A stretch of DNA of 46,918 nt from Nitrospira sp. CG24D (GTDB lineage Bacteria > Nitrospirota > Nitrospiria > Nitrospirales > Nitrospiraceae): positions 1-46,918 of the forward strand of contig NEWQ02000026.1 in assembly GCA_002869855.2 (NCBI GenBank). Reading direction: 5' to 3'. Of the stretch, positions 35,347 to 44,475 are shown in pieces. The stretch's first letter is position 1. Each line of letters opens with the position of its first letter. Below the pieces are notes generated by a model, which saw only the letters and a list, made by a program, of their open reading frames with translations, had not been told where the DNA came from and made no database searches. The translations under genes and the position numbers were made by a program.

Positions 35347-37965
35347 ATGTTCGACCGACACACACTCTGGCGGCACTTCATCACGTCGCTGCTCCTCCAG
35401 GCGCTCGCGATCGGCGTGCTGGCAACCCTCCTGGCCCGGCTGCTCTGGCTCACTGCGCCTGCAACCGTCACCGCCCTCGATTGGACGGTCTACGACACGT
35501 GGCTCCGCCATCGCGCACCGATCACCGTCAGCCCCGCGTTGACCATCGTCACGCGCGATCCCGTGAGCGAAGCGCAATTCGGGACCGGACCATGGGACCG
35601 GGCCGTCCTCGCTCAGTTGATCACCACGGCACATGAAACCGGCGCCGCCGCCATCGGTATCGACCATCGCCTCAACCACGCCAGTCCCGCCCATTTGGGT
35701 GGGGCCGCCAGCGACGCGCTGCTCCTGGAAGCAACAAAAACTGCCGGCCACATCGTCACCGTCTTCGACGAGGAGGCCCGGCTGGCCTCGGATGCCATCA
35801 TTCAAGGGCATCTCGCCCTGTCCCCCCATGGCGATCACGTAGCCCGCTCCCTCCCCCTCTTCGTAGAACACGGATCTCAGACTCTCCCCTCATTCGGGCT
35901 GGCGCTGTTCTCCCTCGCGAAAAACCAGTCACTTCCCCACGGAACCGGCGAATCACGCCTCGTGAACGTGGTCGGCAATGGAACACTGGCGGACTTGCCG
36001 ACCATTCCACTATCCAAAGTATGGGAAGTGATCCAACGTCACGACAGTACTACCCTTGATGAATGGTTGAAAGACAAGGTGGTCGTCATTCTGTCCCAGG
36101 CTCCATCACAAAGCCTCTGGCTGCTACCGACCGGACAATCCGTCGATGGGATGACCGCACATCTCCAGCTCCTCAACAGTTTGCTCACCGAAAACCACCT
36201 CTGCCAGCCCGGCCCGCTCGGACGCGCCGGCATTACCATGGTCGTTGCCGCGCTCATCGCTTGGTGCCTGTTGCGATTTCACGGATCCGTCAGTCTGGTG
36301 TTCGCTGCCGGCACCATCGCCCTCTATGCGGCACTGACCGCCATCATGCTTGGCGGACTGCATCTCGTGCTGCCGGTGGCGCTCCCCTTCACCGCCGCGC
36401 TCATTGTCCTGCTCGGCACCACCGCCTGGACGCACCTCACGGCAGGCCAACGCCTGGTGCTGCTGGAGCAAGACATGCTCCGCATCCAACAGGACACCGC
36501 CGCCGTGCGGGAGGCTCTCGTGCTGCGAGAAAGTCGCGCCGAAGCCTTGCAGGAAGATCTGGAGGCAGCCAAAGCCGTCGCCGCGCAAGCAGCCGGTCAG
36601 CGGCAGGATCTCGCCCGCACCACCGAATCCCTGCGGGCCGAACTGGCCGATATTCAGATGCAGGAACAGACCGCCCGCGAACAGCTCGAACAATTGGAGC
36701 GGCAGCTCCACGATCTGCGCGCCCCCGGCTCCGAATCCAGTGCCATCGGCGATGCCGCGCTCAACCAGCTGTCCATCGAATGTCGCCAGCTCGGGATCGT
36801 CACCAGAGATACGTCGCTCCTGCGCCTGTTCAGAGACGTGAAGAAAGGCGCCGGATCGCCGCTGACCGTCCTGTTCCTCGGGGAACCGGGTACCGGCAAA
36901 GAGCTCTTCGCCCGCGCGGTCCATCGGCTCAGCCCCAGATCGAGCCGGACCTTTATCGCCGTGAACATGGCAGCCGTCTCGCCGGAGCTGTTTGAAAGCG
37001 AACTCTTTGGCCATACCAAAGGCAGCTTCACCGGCGCCAGCGCGGACCGGCGCGGCTACTTCGAACTGGCCAACCACGGCACGATCTTCCTGGATGAAAT
37101 CGGAGATTTACGGCTGGATCACCAGAGCAAACTGCTCCGTGTGCTGCAGGAAAAGTCCTTCTATCGCGTGGGAGCGACCATGCCTACAACTGTCGATGTG
37201 CGCATCGTGGCCGCGACCAACCGCGACCTGCAACGCGGGGTATCCGAAGGCTGGTTCAGAGAAGATCTCTATTTCAGGTTAAAGGGATTGGTATTCAGGC
37301 TGCAGCCGCTGCGCGAACGGACGGCGGATATCCTGCTTCTTGCCGAGATCTGCCTCGCCGAGATCGCCACGCAGATGGGCCGGCCGACCCAGAAACTCTC
37401 CAACGACGCCCTGCGCCTGTTAACCGAACATGACTGGCCGGGCAACGTCCGGGAATTCCGCCACGCCCTCGAACGAGCCGTCGCTTTGTGCGATGAGCCA
37501 GTGCTGACGAAGGCGGCCTTCTCTCTGGAAGGATCCGCAGCGCACCGGACTCCCAAGGAATCGAACCAGGCGACGGTGTTGCCTGAACCCGCCGGCGATG
37601 CCGCCGTGCTGAGCTGCCTCCGCCAGCACGGATTCGATATGCAGGCCACGGCAAAAACCCTGGGCTGGGACCGCAGTACCGTCACGCAGCGCTTGAAGGG
37701 CCTGTGTTTTCAAGCCCTCGTCGAATCCCAGGGCGACCAGGCCAAGGCCGCCCTGGCCATCGCCGGCGATTCGGCCTGGCTGAGAACCGTCGAACTTAAG
37801 CTTCTGGACTACCACAACCACCTACTATCGGTCATCGCGCCATTCAAGACCGCCGGCGAGGCCCTGGCCGACTGCAAACGGCGCTTCAAGAACCTGCCCG
37901 ACCGGCACTTCGGGTCGGTTGAAACCCTCGTACTGGATTACTTCGCCAAGATTTCACAGCCCTGA
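35347..37965 (+). CDS. Membrane-bound sigma-54 activator with CHASE2 sensor
   Basis: The 872-residue protein combines a first membrane span (about 11-35), a periplasmic CHASE2 domain (DWTVYDTWLRHR to about 280), three closely spaced membrane spans (about 290-365), a coiled coil (375-465), and a sigma-54 interaction AAA domain: Walker A GEPGTGKE (512-519), the sigma-contacting loop GSFTGA (559-564) and Walker B IFLDEIGDL (from 580). A Fis-type helix-turn-helix (ATAKTLGWDRSTVTQRL) follows, plus about 85 extra C-terminal residues. It has no receiver domain, so external signals would act directly on the ATPase. Confidence 0.92.
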   Translation: MFDRHTLWRHFITSLLLQALAIGVLATLLARLLWLTAPATVTALDWTVYDTWLRHRAPITVSPALTIVTRDPVSEAQFGTGPWDRAVLAQLITTAHETGAAAIGIDHRLNHASPAHLGGAASDALLLEATKTAGHIVTVFDEEARLASDAIIQGHLALSPHGDHVARSLPLFVEHGSQTLPSFGLALFSLAKNQSLPHGTGESRLVNVVGNGTLADLPTIPLSKVWEVIQRHDSTTLDEWLKDKVVVILSQAPSQSLWLLPTGQSVDGMTAHLQLLNSLLTENHLCQPGPLGRAGITMVVAALIAWCLLRFHGSVSLVFAAGTIALYAALTAIMLGGLHLVLPVALPFTAALIVLLGTTAWTHLTAGQRLVLLEQDMLRIQQDTAAVREALVLRESRAEALQEDLEAAKAVAAQAAGQRQDLARTTESLRAELADIQMQEQTAREQLEQLERQLHDLRAPGSESSAIGDAALNQLSIECRQLGIVTRDTSLLRLFRDVKKGAGSPLTVLFLGEPGTGKELFARAVHRLSPRSSRTFIAVNMAAVSPELFESELFGHTKGSFTGASADRRGYFELANHGTIFLDEIGDLRLDHQSKLLRVLQEKSFYRVGATMPTTVDVRIVAATNRDLQRGVSEGWFREDLYFRLKGLVFRLQPLRERTADILLLAEICLAEIATQMGRPTQKLSNDALRLLTEHDWPGNVREFRHALERAVALCDEPVLTKAAFSLEGSAAHRTPKESNQATVLPEPAGDAAVLSCLRQHGFDMQATAKTLGWDRSTVTQRLKGLCFQALVESQGDQAKAALAIAGDSAWLRTVELKLLDYHNHLLSVIAPFKTAGEALADCKRRFKNLPDRHFGSVETLVLDYFAKISQP

Positions 37966-38272
37966 CTCCCCCATTAATCCGCCCCCCTTCTAATCAGCCC
38001 CCCCTTCCTGAGGCGTTCGAAATACACCGCACTGACCGAGGTAAAGAACTCTCGTAGCTGGGAACAGATCCCCCCCTCTGCATAACCGCCACAGCCCATG
38101 AGGCAGTGTAGCGACCAGAGCCTACACCTCTACAGAATCGGCGATTTAGGGATCCTACAATGCAACGATTATCAAGCTTTTTTCACATACCGGCGGCATA
38201 CGCACCGCGGCACCTGGATTGCACATGTCCACGCGCCTGCTAGGAGTCATATTTTATTTCTTGGACTTTTCC
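37966..38272 (+). promoter_or_regulatory. Intergenic region upstream of the glycosyltransferase gene
   Basis: About 307 nt separate the activator stop from the preferred start of the fusion gene. The left part is C-rich and shows no gene. The right part holds the sigma-54 promoter described separately. Activator sites would be expected 80-150 nt upstream of it, but no clear inverted repeat was identified there. Confidence 0.5.
38208..38223 (+). promoter_or_regulatory. Sigma-54 (-24/-12) promoter
   Basis: CGGCAC-CTGGA-TTGCA matches the sigma-54 consensus TGGCAC-N5-TTGCW with only the first T changed, and the GG/GC spacing is exact. Transcription should start near 38234. That excludes TTG 38219 and ATG 38225 as starts for the message and favours ATG 38273. 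The neighbouring CHASE2 protein is a sigma-54 activator. Confidence 0.8.
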
Positions 38273-41200
38273 ATGACACACTTTTCCTACATCAAAGAAC
38301 TCCGCCTTACCCAGGTATCTCTGGCTGTCACAGCCACCGCCGCCGCCTTGCTGATCTGGACGACCGGAACGGTCGCGACGACAGCCCTGGCTCAAGGTCA
38401 CCTCGGGTATCTGCTGGAAGCCTTGCTCTTTGGAGCACTCGCCGGATTCTTAGTCTACGGTAACCTGTGCTACCAATTGGCGCGGCTGGGACAGCTCAAA
38501 CGGGATGCCTCGTTTCACCTGTCGGCCTTGGCGCCGACGAAACCCTTCGATCCCCTGTCAGCCCCGGCCCTCACTGTCCTGGTGCCCTCATACAAAGAAG
38601 AACTCCCCGTCATCCGGCAAACGCTCTTGTCTGCCGCTCTCCAGAACTACCCGAACAAGCGGGTCGTGCTGCTCCTCGACGATCCTCCTGCCCCCAAAAC
38701 CCGGTCAGACCGGGCCGGATTGTGGGCGGCTCGCAACCTTCCCTTTGAATTACAGGCGTTGCTCGACGAGCCAGCCGGCCATATCGCTCAGGCCCGGGCG
38801 GCATTCCAGGCTAGACGGACAAATCGCACCGCCGCAGTAAGCGATGAGTGTGTCAGGCTCTCGGATTGCTTCCGGTTGGCCACACAGTGGTTTGAAACCC
38901 AGGCAAAGCACTCCCCGACCGATACCCACACCGATGTCTGGTTTGTCGAGCATGTGCTCAACCAATCCGCTGAGTCCTGCCGGGAACAGAGCGCCAGGTG
39001 GTTCGCCAGCCGGAGGGAATCCGCGTCCACCTCAAACGAACAACTTCTCGCCGAGATCGACGACGCCTATACGGAATTAGCCGCTCGCTTTCAGGTCGAA
39101 TTCGATGTCTTTGAGCGGAAGCAATACTGCAACTTGTCCCACGAGCCCAACAAAGCGATGAATTTGAACAGCTACCTGGGCCTGATGGGCCGACGCGTCC
39201 GACCGGTGGTACGCCAGGGAGGGCTCGCGCTGGAGGAAACCGCGTCACGGGCCGGCAGCCGTTTCATCCCGAACACACCCTATGTCATTACACTCGATGC
39301 GGACAGTCTGTTGAAATCCCACTATGCCTCCACGCTGGTCCGCCTGATGGAACAGCCCGAGTACGCGAGGGTGGCCGTCGCCCAAACGCCCTATAGCGCC
39401 TTCCCCAACGCACCGGGGATATTGGAACGAACCGCCGGAGCCACTACCGATATTCAATATCTCGTGCATCAAGGCTTTACCTACTTCGGCGCGACCTTTT
39501 GGGTTGGGGCCAATGCCTTGCTGAGAAAGTCGGCGCTCGAAGAGATCTGCGTCGAATCCAACGAAGGTGGGCATATGGTTCGCCGCTACATCCAGGACCG
39601 GACGGTCATTGAAGATACCGAATCGACCGTCGACCTCCTCGCCAAAGGATGGTCGCTGCATAATCACCCCGAGCGGCTGGCCTACAGCGCCACCCCGCCG
39701 GACTTCGGATCGCTGGTCATCCAGCGGGCGCGGTGGGCCAACGGAGGCTTGATCATTCTCCCCAAGCTACTCTCCTTCCTGCGCCACACACCGAAACAGG
39801 CGAAAACGGTTCCGCAAGCCCTGCTGCAAATTCACTATTTGACCTCGCTGGCCTTCGGCCCCTTGAGCGTCTTGCTCCTGCTGGCGATTCCGTTTTCCTC
39901 GGAGTTGATGACGCCCTGGATGCTCATCGCCGCGCTTCCCTACTTCGCCCTCTATACCAGAGACTTGGCGAATATGGGCTATCGGCCGTTCCGGGATCTC
40001 CTTCGCGTCTACGCGCTCAATCTGCTCTTAATTCCCATCCATCTCACCGGCGCAGTCACCTCCATGCAACAGGCCATTGCCGGCACCAAGATTCCGTTCC
40101 GTCGAACACCAAAAATTTCCGGACGAACCAGAACGGCGGGGCTGGACCTGGCCCTGCAGCTGGGCATGGCGCTCTCCAGCCTGGCCTTGGGGCTCTACTA
40201 CGTCTCGCAGTCCCGATGGATGGCAGGCGCCTTTCCCCTCGCCAACGCCGGGCTGTTGATCTACGGCTTCCGCCAATTCATCGGCTTTGCCGAAATGCAG
40301 CAGGATCTTCGTCTGAGCCTCACGGAAGCCTTCACCAACGTGGCAAGTCATGCACGGCGTGCAGGTTCGCGTTTCATGACCAGCGCCCTCGCTCCGCTGA
40401 CCCCGGTGACCGAGTGGAGCAAAGAGTTCGTCCTTCCGATACGTGCGCGGTTCGCCTCCCGCCAGATCCTCTGGAGTCTGTTGGTTGCGCTCGAAGCCAT
40501 CTCTCCCGCCCTCGCCACCGGACAATCCACGGCCCCACTCAATCCCGTTCAAATCGAAAATCGCAAACCCGGCACCAGCGATTGGATTCTGGCCAAGCCG
40601 GCCAGGAACCATGAGATCGAAGGCTATGCCTCCGCAACCAGCGTCAACCGGGGCGAGACGATTCGCTTTTATGTCCATTCGGCCGCACCCACCTACCGTC
40701 TCACGATCTATCGCATGGGATGGTACGGAGGGCTCGGCGCGCGGCAAGTATCCGGGCCGATAGAGCTGCCGGGGTACCGACAACCAGCCCCTGTCGTAGA
40801 CAATGAAACAGGCCTGATCGAATGCCAGTGGGAACACCCGGTCGTGCAAACCATCCCAACCGGCCGCCAAGGCGAGAGCACCTGGCCGTCAGGTTACTAC
40901 CTGGCGAAGCTGACGGCGGAACCTATGGGAGAAGAGAGCTACATTCTGTTTATCGTCCGGGACGATCAGCGGCCCTCGGCCTATCTCGTCCAGGCCAGCG
41001 TCACGACCTATCAGGCTTATAACAATTGGGGCGGCCGCTCGCTGTATTCGTTCAATAGTCCCGGAGGGCAGGCCGCGAAGGTCTCGTTCAACCGTCCCTA
41101 TGCCGGCAGTGCCATCCCCGCCGCAGCCTCAGGAACCGGAGCCGGCGATTTCCTGATTTCCAACTCGATTCCGCCCGGCTACCCGGCGTCCCCCGCTGGC

Positions 41201-41980
41201 TGGGAATACAACATGGTCCGCTGGCTGGAACAAGAAGGATACGACGTCACCTATGCCACCAACCTCGATGTGCATGCGAGCCCTGCGCTGCTCGCCTCGC
41301 ACAACGCCTTCCTCTCGATCGGTCACGATGAATATTGGACCTGGGAGATGCGGCGCCACATCGAACAGGCGCGCGACCGGGGCATTCATCTGGGCATCTT
41401 CTCATCGAATACCTGCTATTGGCAGATTCGCATAGAGTCCAGCCGCATTACTGGTGAGCCGCTCCGGACCATGGTGGCCTACAAAGAAAATACACCTCGA
41501 CGCGATCCCTTCTTAGCCGACCAGAGTCCGGACAACGATCACCTCGCCACCACGCGATGGCGCAACGCACCCGTGAGTCGCCCCGAAGCAGGCCTGCTCG
41601 GCACCATGTATCTTGAAGTGGAGAATCCCGTCGATAGCGCGTACGTGATCGAGGAGGCCGCCCCCTGGATGCTCGCGCACACCGGTCTCGCCAAAGGCTC
41701 GTCACTTCCGGGCATCGCCGGATATGAAGTCGATGGGCTGAGCCCCGCCAGCCCGACCGGCACACACATTGTCGCGCGCATGCCCATGGGCCAGCTCGCC
41801 GGCGCCGTGACCCTCTATCGAGCCGCCAGCAACGCGCTGGTCTTTTCAAGCGGATCGATGCAATGGAGCTGGGGGCTCGATGATTTCCAGGCCCCGCACC
41901 TGCGCAAGTCCGTGATGAATCCGGCGGTCCAGCAGATCACCCGCAACGTACTGGCTCGATTTACCCGCGCAGAAGACTAG
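38273..41980 (+). CDS. Membrane glycosyltransferase (GT2) fused to a periplasmic DMFA2-like domain
   Basis: From the ATG at 38273 the protein has 1235 residues. Two membrane spans (about 10-65) precede a GT2 domain of cellulose-synthase type with the DxD-like DAD (342-344), an ED pair at 447-448 and the QRARW motif (484-488). Five or so further spans follow (about 520-690). After another hydrophobic segment near 725-745 comes a periplasmic part (about 755-1235) with a beta domain and a region like the C-terminal domain of the large dimethylformamidase subunit, including SIGHDEYWTWEM (His1018). The fusion suggests a polysaccharide made and modified by one protein. In-frame starts at 38219 (TTG) and 38225 (ATG) exist. 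Confidence 0.85.
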   Translation: MTHFSYIKELRLTQVSLAVTATAAALLIWTTGTVATTALAQGHLGYLLEALLFGALAGFLVYGNLCYQLARLGQLKRDASFHLSALAPTKPFDPLSAPALTVLVPSYKEELPVIRQTLLSAALQNYPNKRVVLLLDDPPAPKTRSDRAGLWAARNLPFELQALLDEPAGHIAQARAAFQARRTNRTAAVSDECVRLSDCFRLATQWFETQAKHSPTDTHTDVWFVEHVLNQSAESCREQSARWFASRRESASTSNEQLLAEIDDAYTELAARFQVEFDVFERKQYCNLSHEPNKAMNLNSYLGLMGRRVRPVVRQGGLALEETASRAGSRFIPNTPYVITLDADSLLKSHYASTLVRLMEQPEYARVAVAQTPYSAFPNAPGILERTAGATTDIQYLVHQGFTYFGATFWVGANALLRKSALEEICVESNEGGHMVRRYIQDRTVIEDTESTVDLLAKGWSLHNHPERLAYSATPPDFGSLVIQRARWANGGLIILPKLLSFLRHTPKQAKTVPQALLQIHYLTSLAFGPLSVLLLLAIPFSSELMTPWMLIAALPYFALYTRDLANMGYRPFRDLLRVYALNLLLIPIHLTGAVTSMQQAIAGTKIPFRRTPKISGRTRTAGLDLALQLGMALSSLALGLYYVSQSRWMAGAFPLANAGLLIYGFRQFIGFAEMQQDLRLSLTEAFTNVASHARRAGSRFMTSALAPLTPVTEWSKEFVLPIRARFASRQILWSLLVALEAISPALATGQSTAPLNPVQIENRKPGTSDWILAKPARNHEIEGYASATSVNRGETIRFYVHSAAPTYRLTIYRMGWYGGLGARQVSGPIELPGYRQPAPVVDNETGLIECQWEHPVVQTIPTGRQGESTWPSGYYLAKLTAEPMGEESYILFIVRDDQRPSAYLVQASVTTYQAYNNWGGRSLYSFNSPGGQAAKVSFNRPYAGSAIPAAASGTGAGDFLISNSIPPGYPASPAGWEYNMVRWLEQEGYDVTYATNLDVHASPALLASHNAFLSIGHDEYWTWEMRRHIEQARDRGIHLGIFSSNTCYWQIRIESSRITGEPLRTMVAYKENTPRRDPFLADQSPDNDHLATTRWRNAPVSRPEAGLLGTMYLEVENPVDSAYVIEEAAPWMLAHTGLAKGSSLPGIAGYEVDGLSPASPTGTHIVARMPMGQLAGAVTLYRAASNALVFSSGSMQWSWGLDDFQAPHLRKSVMNPAVQQITRNVLARFTRAED

Positions 41981-42041
41981 GCCGTTTCAATCCGGCCGCA
42001 CGGGCTGCCCCGGGGCCTACACTCTTCCGCAGACAAACCCT

Positions 42042-43112
42042 ATGGCAACCGCGTCGATATCTCTCCCGCCGACAGAGCAGTCCGATAGCCTCCCAGTGCC
42101 TCATTCACGCTCGGCACGGTATGACGTCCTGCGAGTCATCGCCTGTCTCGCGGTCATCCTCCTGCACCTGGCTGCGACCATCGTCATGGAGCGCGACCTC
42201 TTCGGCACGCTGCACTGGCACATTTCCAATGCCCTCGACGCCGCCACCCGCTGGTGCGTTCCGGTCTTCGTCATGCTGAGCGGCGCGCTATTGCTCGACC
42301 CGCAGAAATATGCGGGCCATCGCGCCTTCTGGGTCAGACGGATGAGCCGGTTATTGCCCGCCCTCATCGCCTGGCCGACGATCTATTTTGCCTGGCGCGC
42401 CTTCTACTGGCATGAACCGCTCTCGCTCGAGATCATCGCCCGCGATATGGCCCTCGGCAGGCCCTATATCCATTTATACTTTCTGTTTCTCATCGCCGGC
42501 CTCTATCTCGTCACACCCTTTCTTGCGAAAGCGCTCGCCACCTTCAGCCTTTCGCAGCTGCGCGACCTGATTCTGATCATGGCCGGACTGGCGATGGGCG
42601 CCAATCTGTTTGATTTTCTCGCATCCAGCGCCTTCACCATATTCGTGCCCTATCTGACCTATTACCTGGCCGGCTGGTATTGCGCGCGGCTCCGGATTGA
42701 GCAGCCGTCGCGCCTCGCAGTCACAATCATGCTCGCCGCCACGGTCACCACGCTCCTGACCGCCATCCTCGTCTCAACCCGCGGGTACGATGACCGCTGG
42801 GCCTTCTATTTCTACGAAGACTTCAGCCCCACCGATATGGTCATGGCCGTCGGCCTCTTCCTGCTGATCCTGCAAGGGACGATTTCACCCAAAGTAGAAT
42901 CCATTGCGCAGACACTCGCGCCACTGACGCTCGGCGTCTACGTGGCCCATCCCATCGTGGTGGAATTGCTGCGCTATAGCTACTTCCTCGCAGTACCGAT
43001 CCTGCTCCGGCCCCCCTACTACGTGCCCGTCACCCTCCTCCTCACCTGTGCCATCACCTTCAGCCTCGTCGCCCTCATGCAGCAAGTGCCTGGCCTGCGG
43101 CGAATTGTGTAA
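42042..43112 (+). CDS. Acyltransferase family 3 membrane protein
   Basis: The 356-residue protein has about ten membrane spans and the AT3 signature R-x10-H (Arg31 to His42 in RVIACLAVILLHL), followed by a second conserved Arg region (VRRMSRLLPALIAW). AT3 proteins transfer acetyl or succinyl groups to sugars of O-antigens, exopolysaccharides or glycolipids. It lies 61 nt after the glycosyltransferase fusion on the same strand, so it probably decorates the product of that enzyme. Confidence 0.88.
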   Translation: MATASISLPPTEQSDSLPVPHSRSARYDVLRVIACLAVILLHLAATIVMERDLFGTLHWHISNALDAATRWCVPVFVMLSGALLLDPQKYAGHRAFWVRRMSRLLPALIAWPTIYFAWRAFYWHEPLSLEIIARDMALGRPYIHLYFLFLIAGLYLVTPFLAKALATFSLSQLRDLILIMAGLAMGANLFDFLASSAFTIFVPYLTYYLAGWYCARLRIEQPSRLAVTIMLAATVTTLLTAILVSTRGYDDRWAFYFYEDFSPTDMVMAVGLFLLILQGTISPKVESIAQTLAPLTLGVYVAHPIVVELLRYSYFLAVPILLRPPYYVPVTLLLTCAITFSLVALMQQVPGLRRIV

Positions 43113-43258
43113 GGCGAATAAAGCAGCAAGAAAAGACCCACCAGAACTCTACAACCGCTCCACTCAGCCATTGCACCCGCTGAATCACGAGTCGCCCCAA
43201 CAGCAAAATGACCAGAATGCTGCCATTACTCCCACTGGCAACTTCTCGCGACAAGACA

Positions 43259-43287
43259 TTGATCCCATATTGGGATCGTGCTAGATT
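43259..43287 (+). promoter_or_regulatory. higBA promoter with palindromic operator
   Basis: TTGATC (-35, 43259-43264), a 17-nt spacer and TAGATT (-10, 43282-43287) lie directly before the toxin gene. The perfect inverted repeat GATCCCA-TAT-TGGGATC (43261-43277) fills the spacer and touches the -35 box, the expected site for HigA repression. The GTG start lies 6 nt after the -10 box, so the mRNA is probably leaderless. Confidence 0.78.
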
Positions 43288-43293
43288 AGCTTT

Positions 43294-43587
43294 GTGCGCA
43301 TTATTGCCAAACGAACTCTTCGGGCCTTCTGGAAACGATATCCAAAGGCCAAAGGCCCTTTAGAAGCCTGGCATCAGGAAGTGGCTCACGCCGACTGGGC
43401 TACGCCCTCGGCCCTAAAATCTCATTTCCGGTCGGCTAGCATGCTGCCAGGAAACCGAGTGGCATTTAACATTGCGGGCAATCAATACCGATTAATCGTG
43501 AAGATCAATTACCCATATCGAATTGTTTACATTCGCTTCGTAGGCACACATGCACACTACGATGCCATCGATGTCACGACCATCTAA
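43294..43587 (+). CDS. higB: HigB-type mRNA interferase toxin
   Basis: HigB cuts mRNA on the ribosome. The 97-residue protein begins MRIIAKRTLRAFWKRYPKAKGPL and has the family regions ASMLPGNRVAFNIAGNQYRLIVKINY and VYIRFVGTHAHYDAID with the conserved His and Tyr-Asp. It starts with GTG at the predicted transcription start, and no Shine-Dalgarno is visible. higA follows 15 nt later. Confidence 0.93.
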   Translation: MRIIAKRTLRAFWKRYPKAKGPLEAWHQEVAHADWATPSALKSHFRSASMLPGNRVAFNIAGNQYRLIVKINYPYRIVYIRFVGTHAHYDAIDVTTI

Positions 43588-43602
43588 CCGCACCGAGGCA
43601 TT

Positions 43603-43962
43603 ATGACGATTGCTCCGATCAAAACGACGAAAGACTATGAGCGCACCTTGCTTCGCATTGAGCAACTCATGGATGCAAAGCCTGGCACTAAATCCGGGGA
43701 TGAATTGGATGTCCTCACAACTCTCGTGGAAGCCTACGAGGCGAAGCACCATGCCATCTACCCCCCTGATCCCATCGAAGCCATTACATTCAGAATGGAT
43801 CAACTCGGCATGACGAGGAAGGACTTGGAAACGATACTAGGCGGGCGAGGACGGGTATCTGAAATACTAGCCAAGAAGCGGGGTTTGTCTCTTGAAATGA
43901 TCCGCCGTCTACACCGCGAACTCCGCATCCCCCTCGAAAGCCTCGTGGGTACGGCTGCCTAG
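43603..43962 (+). CDS. higA: HigA-type antitoxin
   Basis: The 119-residue protein ends in a Xre/Cro-type helix-turn-helix (FRMDQLGMTRKDLETILGGRGRVSEILAKKRGLS), which is the DNA-binding part of HigA antitoxins. It neutralises HigB and should bind the palindrome in the higBA promoter. It follows higB, the reverse of the usual antitoxin-first order but normal for HigBA. Confidence 0.92.
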   Translation: MTIAPIKTTKDYERTLLRIEQLMDAKPGTKSGDELDVLTTLVEAYEAKHHAIYPPDPIEAITFRMDQLGMTRKDLETILGGRGRVSEILAKKRGLSLEMIRRLHRELRIPLESLVGTAA

Positions 43963-43992
43963 CGACACTGATAACCAAGCGCTCTCACTGAA

Positions 43993-44475
43993 CTAAGCAG
44001 CTTTCCTCGTCGCCCGCTTCGCTCGCACCAAGAGTTCGACATCGCAATCCAGAACGTGCAGTAATGACAGGAGTTGGTCCACCGACTTGCTGTAGTTGGT
44101 TTGATCGAGCAACCGATAGAGCTGCGTGGCCGAGGTTCCCAGACGCCGGATGATCTCCCGCTTCGACAACGCACTCGCCTCAACCCGTTTCTGCGCCTCA
44201 ACCGTCAACTTATACAGCAAGGCATCCCGCAGGTAATGAGGATCCTGGTTGTAGGCCAATACCTGCTCACTATGAACCGTGCCTTCCTTGCCGGACTTCA
44301 GCACATAGGTAAATCCTTCGCTCCCCAATTCTTTATCGACAAACACTCGGACGATTGGATCGGCAGCACTTGGCTTCAAATCCACCTTTGAGTAAGGAAG
44401 CTGCAACGTTCGCTTCGACGTCTTGACCTGGAACGCCTTCTTGCGGTTGTTCAAGCTCACTGCTTGGATCTTCAT
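43993..44475 (-). CDS. Helix-turn-helix protein paired with DUF4160 gene
   Basis: The 160-residue protein has an N-terminal beta-rich domain (about 1-75, YSKVDLKPSAADPIVRVFVDKELGSEGFTYVL) and a C-terminal helix-turn-helix (LSKREIIRRLGTSATQLYRLLDQ). ATG 44475 overlaps the DUF4160 stop by 4 nt and is preceded by GAGGGGG. Two-gene operons of a tiny protein and an HTH partner are typical of toxin-antitoxin modules; the HTH protein would be the antitoxin-like regulator. The family has no agreed function. Confidence 0.7.
   Translation of the reverse strand: MKIQAVSLNNRKKAFQVKTSKRTLQLPYSKVDLKPSAADPIVRVFVDKELGSEGFTYVLKSGKEGTVHSEQVLAYNQDPHYLRDALLYKLTVEAQKRVEASALSKREIIRRLGTSATQLYRLLDQTNYSKSVDQLLSLLHVLDCDVELLVRAKRATRKAA

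Noticed and set aside
36063..36995. 310-codon open frame inside the CHASE2 activator gene, other frame of the same strand.
   Set aside because: Its translation is Arg/His/Pro-rich and of shadow type, while the main frame carries clear AAA motifs.
38098..38463. Open frame in front of and overlapping the glycosyltransferase start in another frame.
   Set aside because: It overlaps the sigma-54 promoter and membrane-span coding of the large gene; no ribosome site or known domain.
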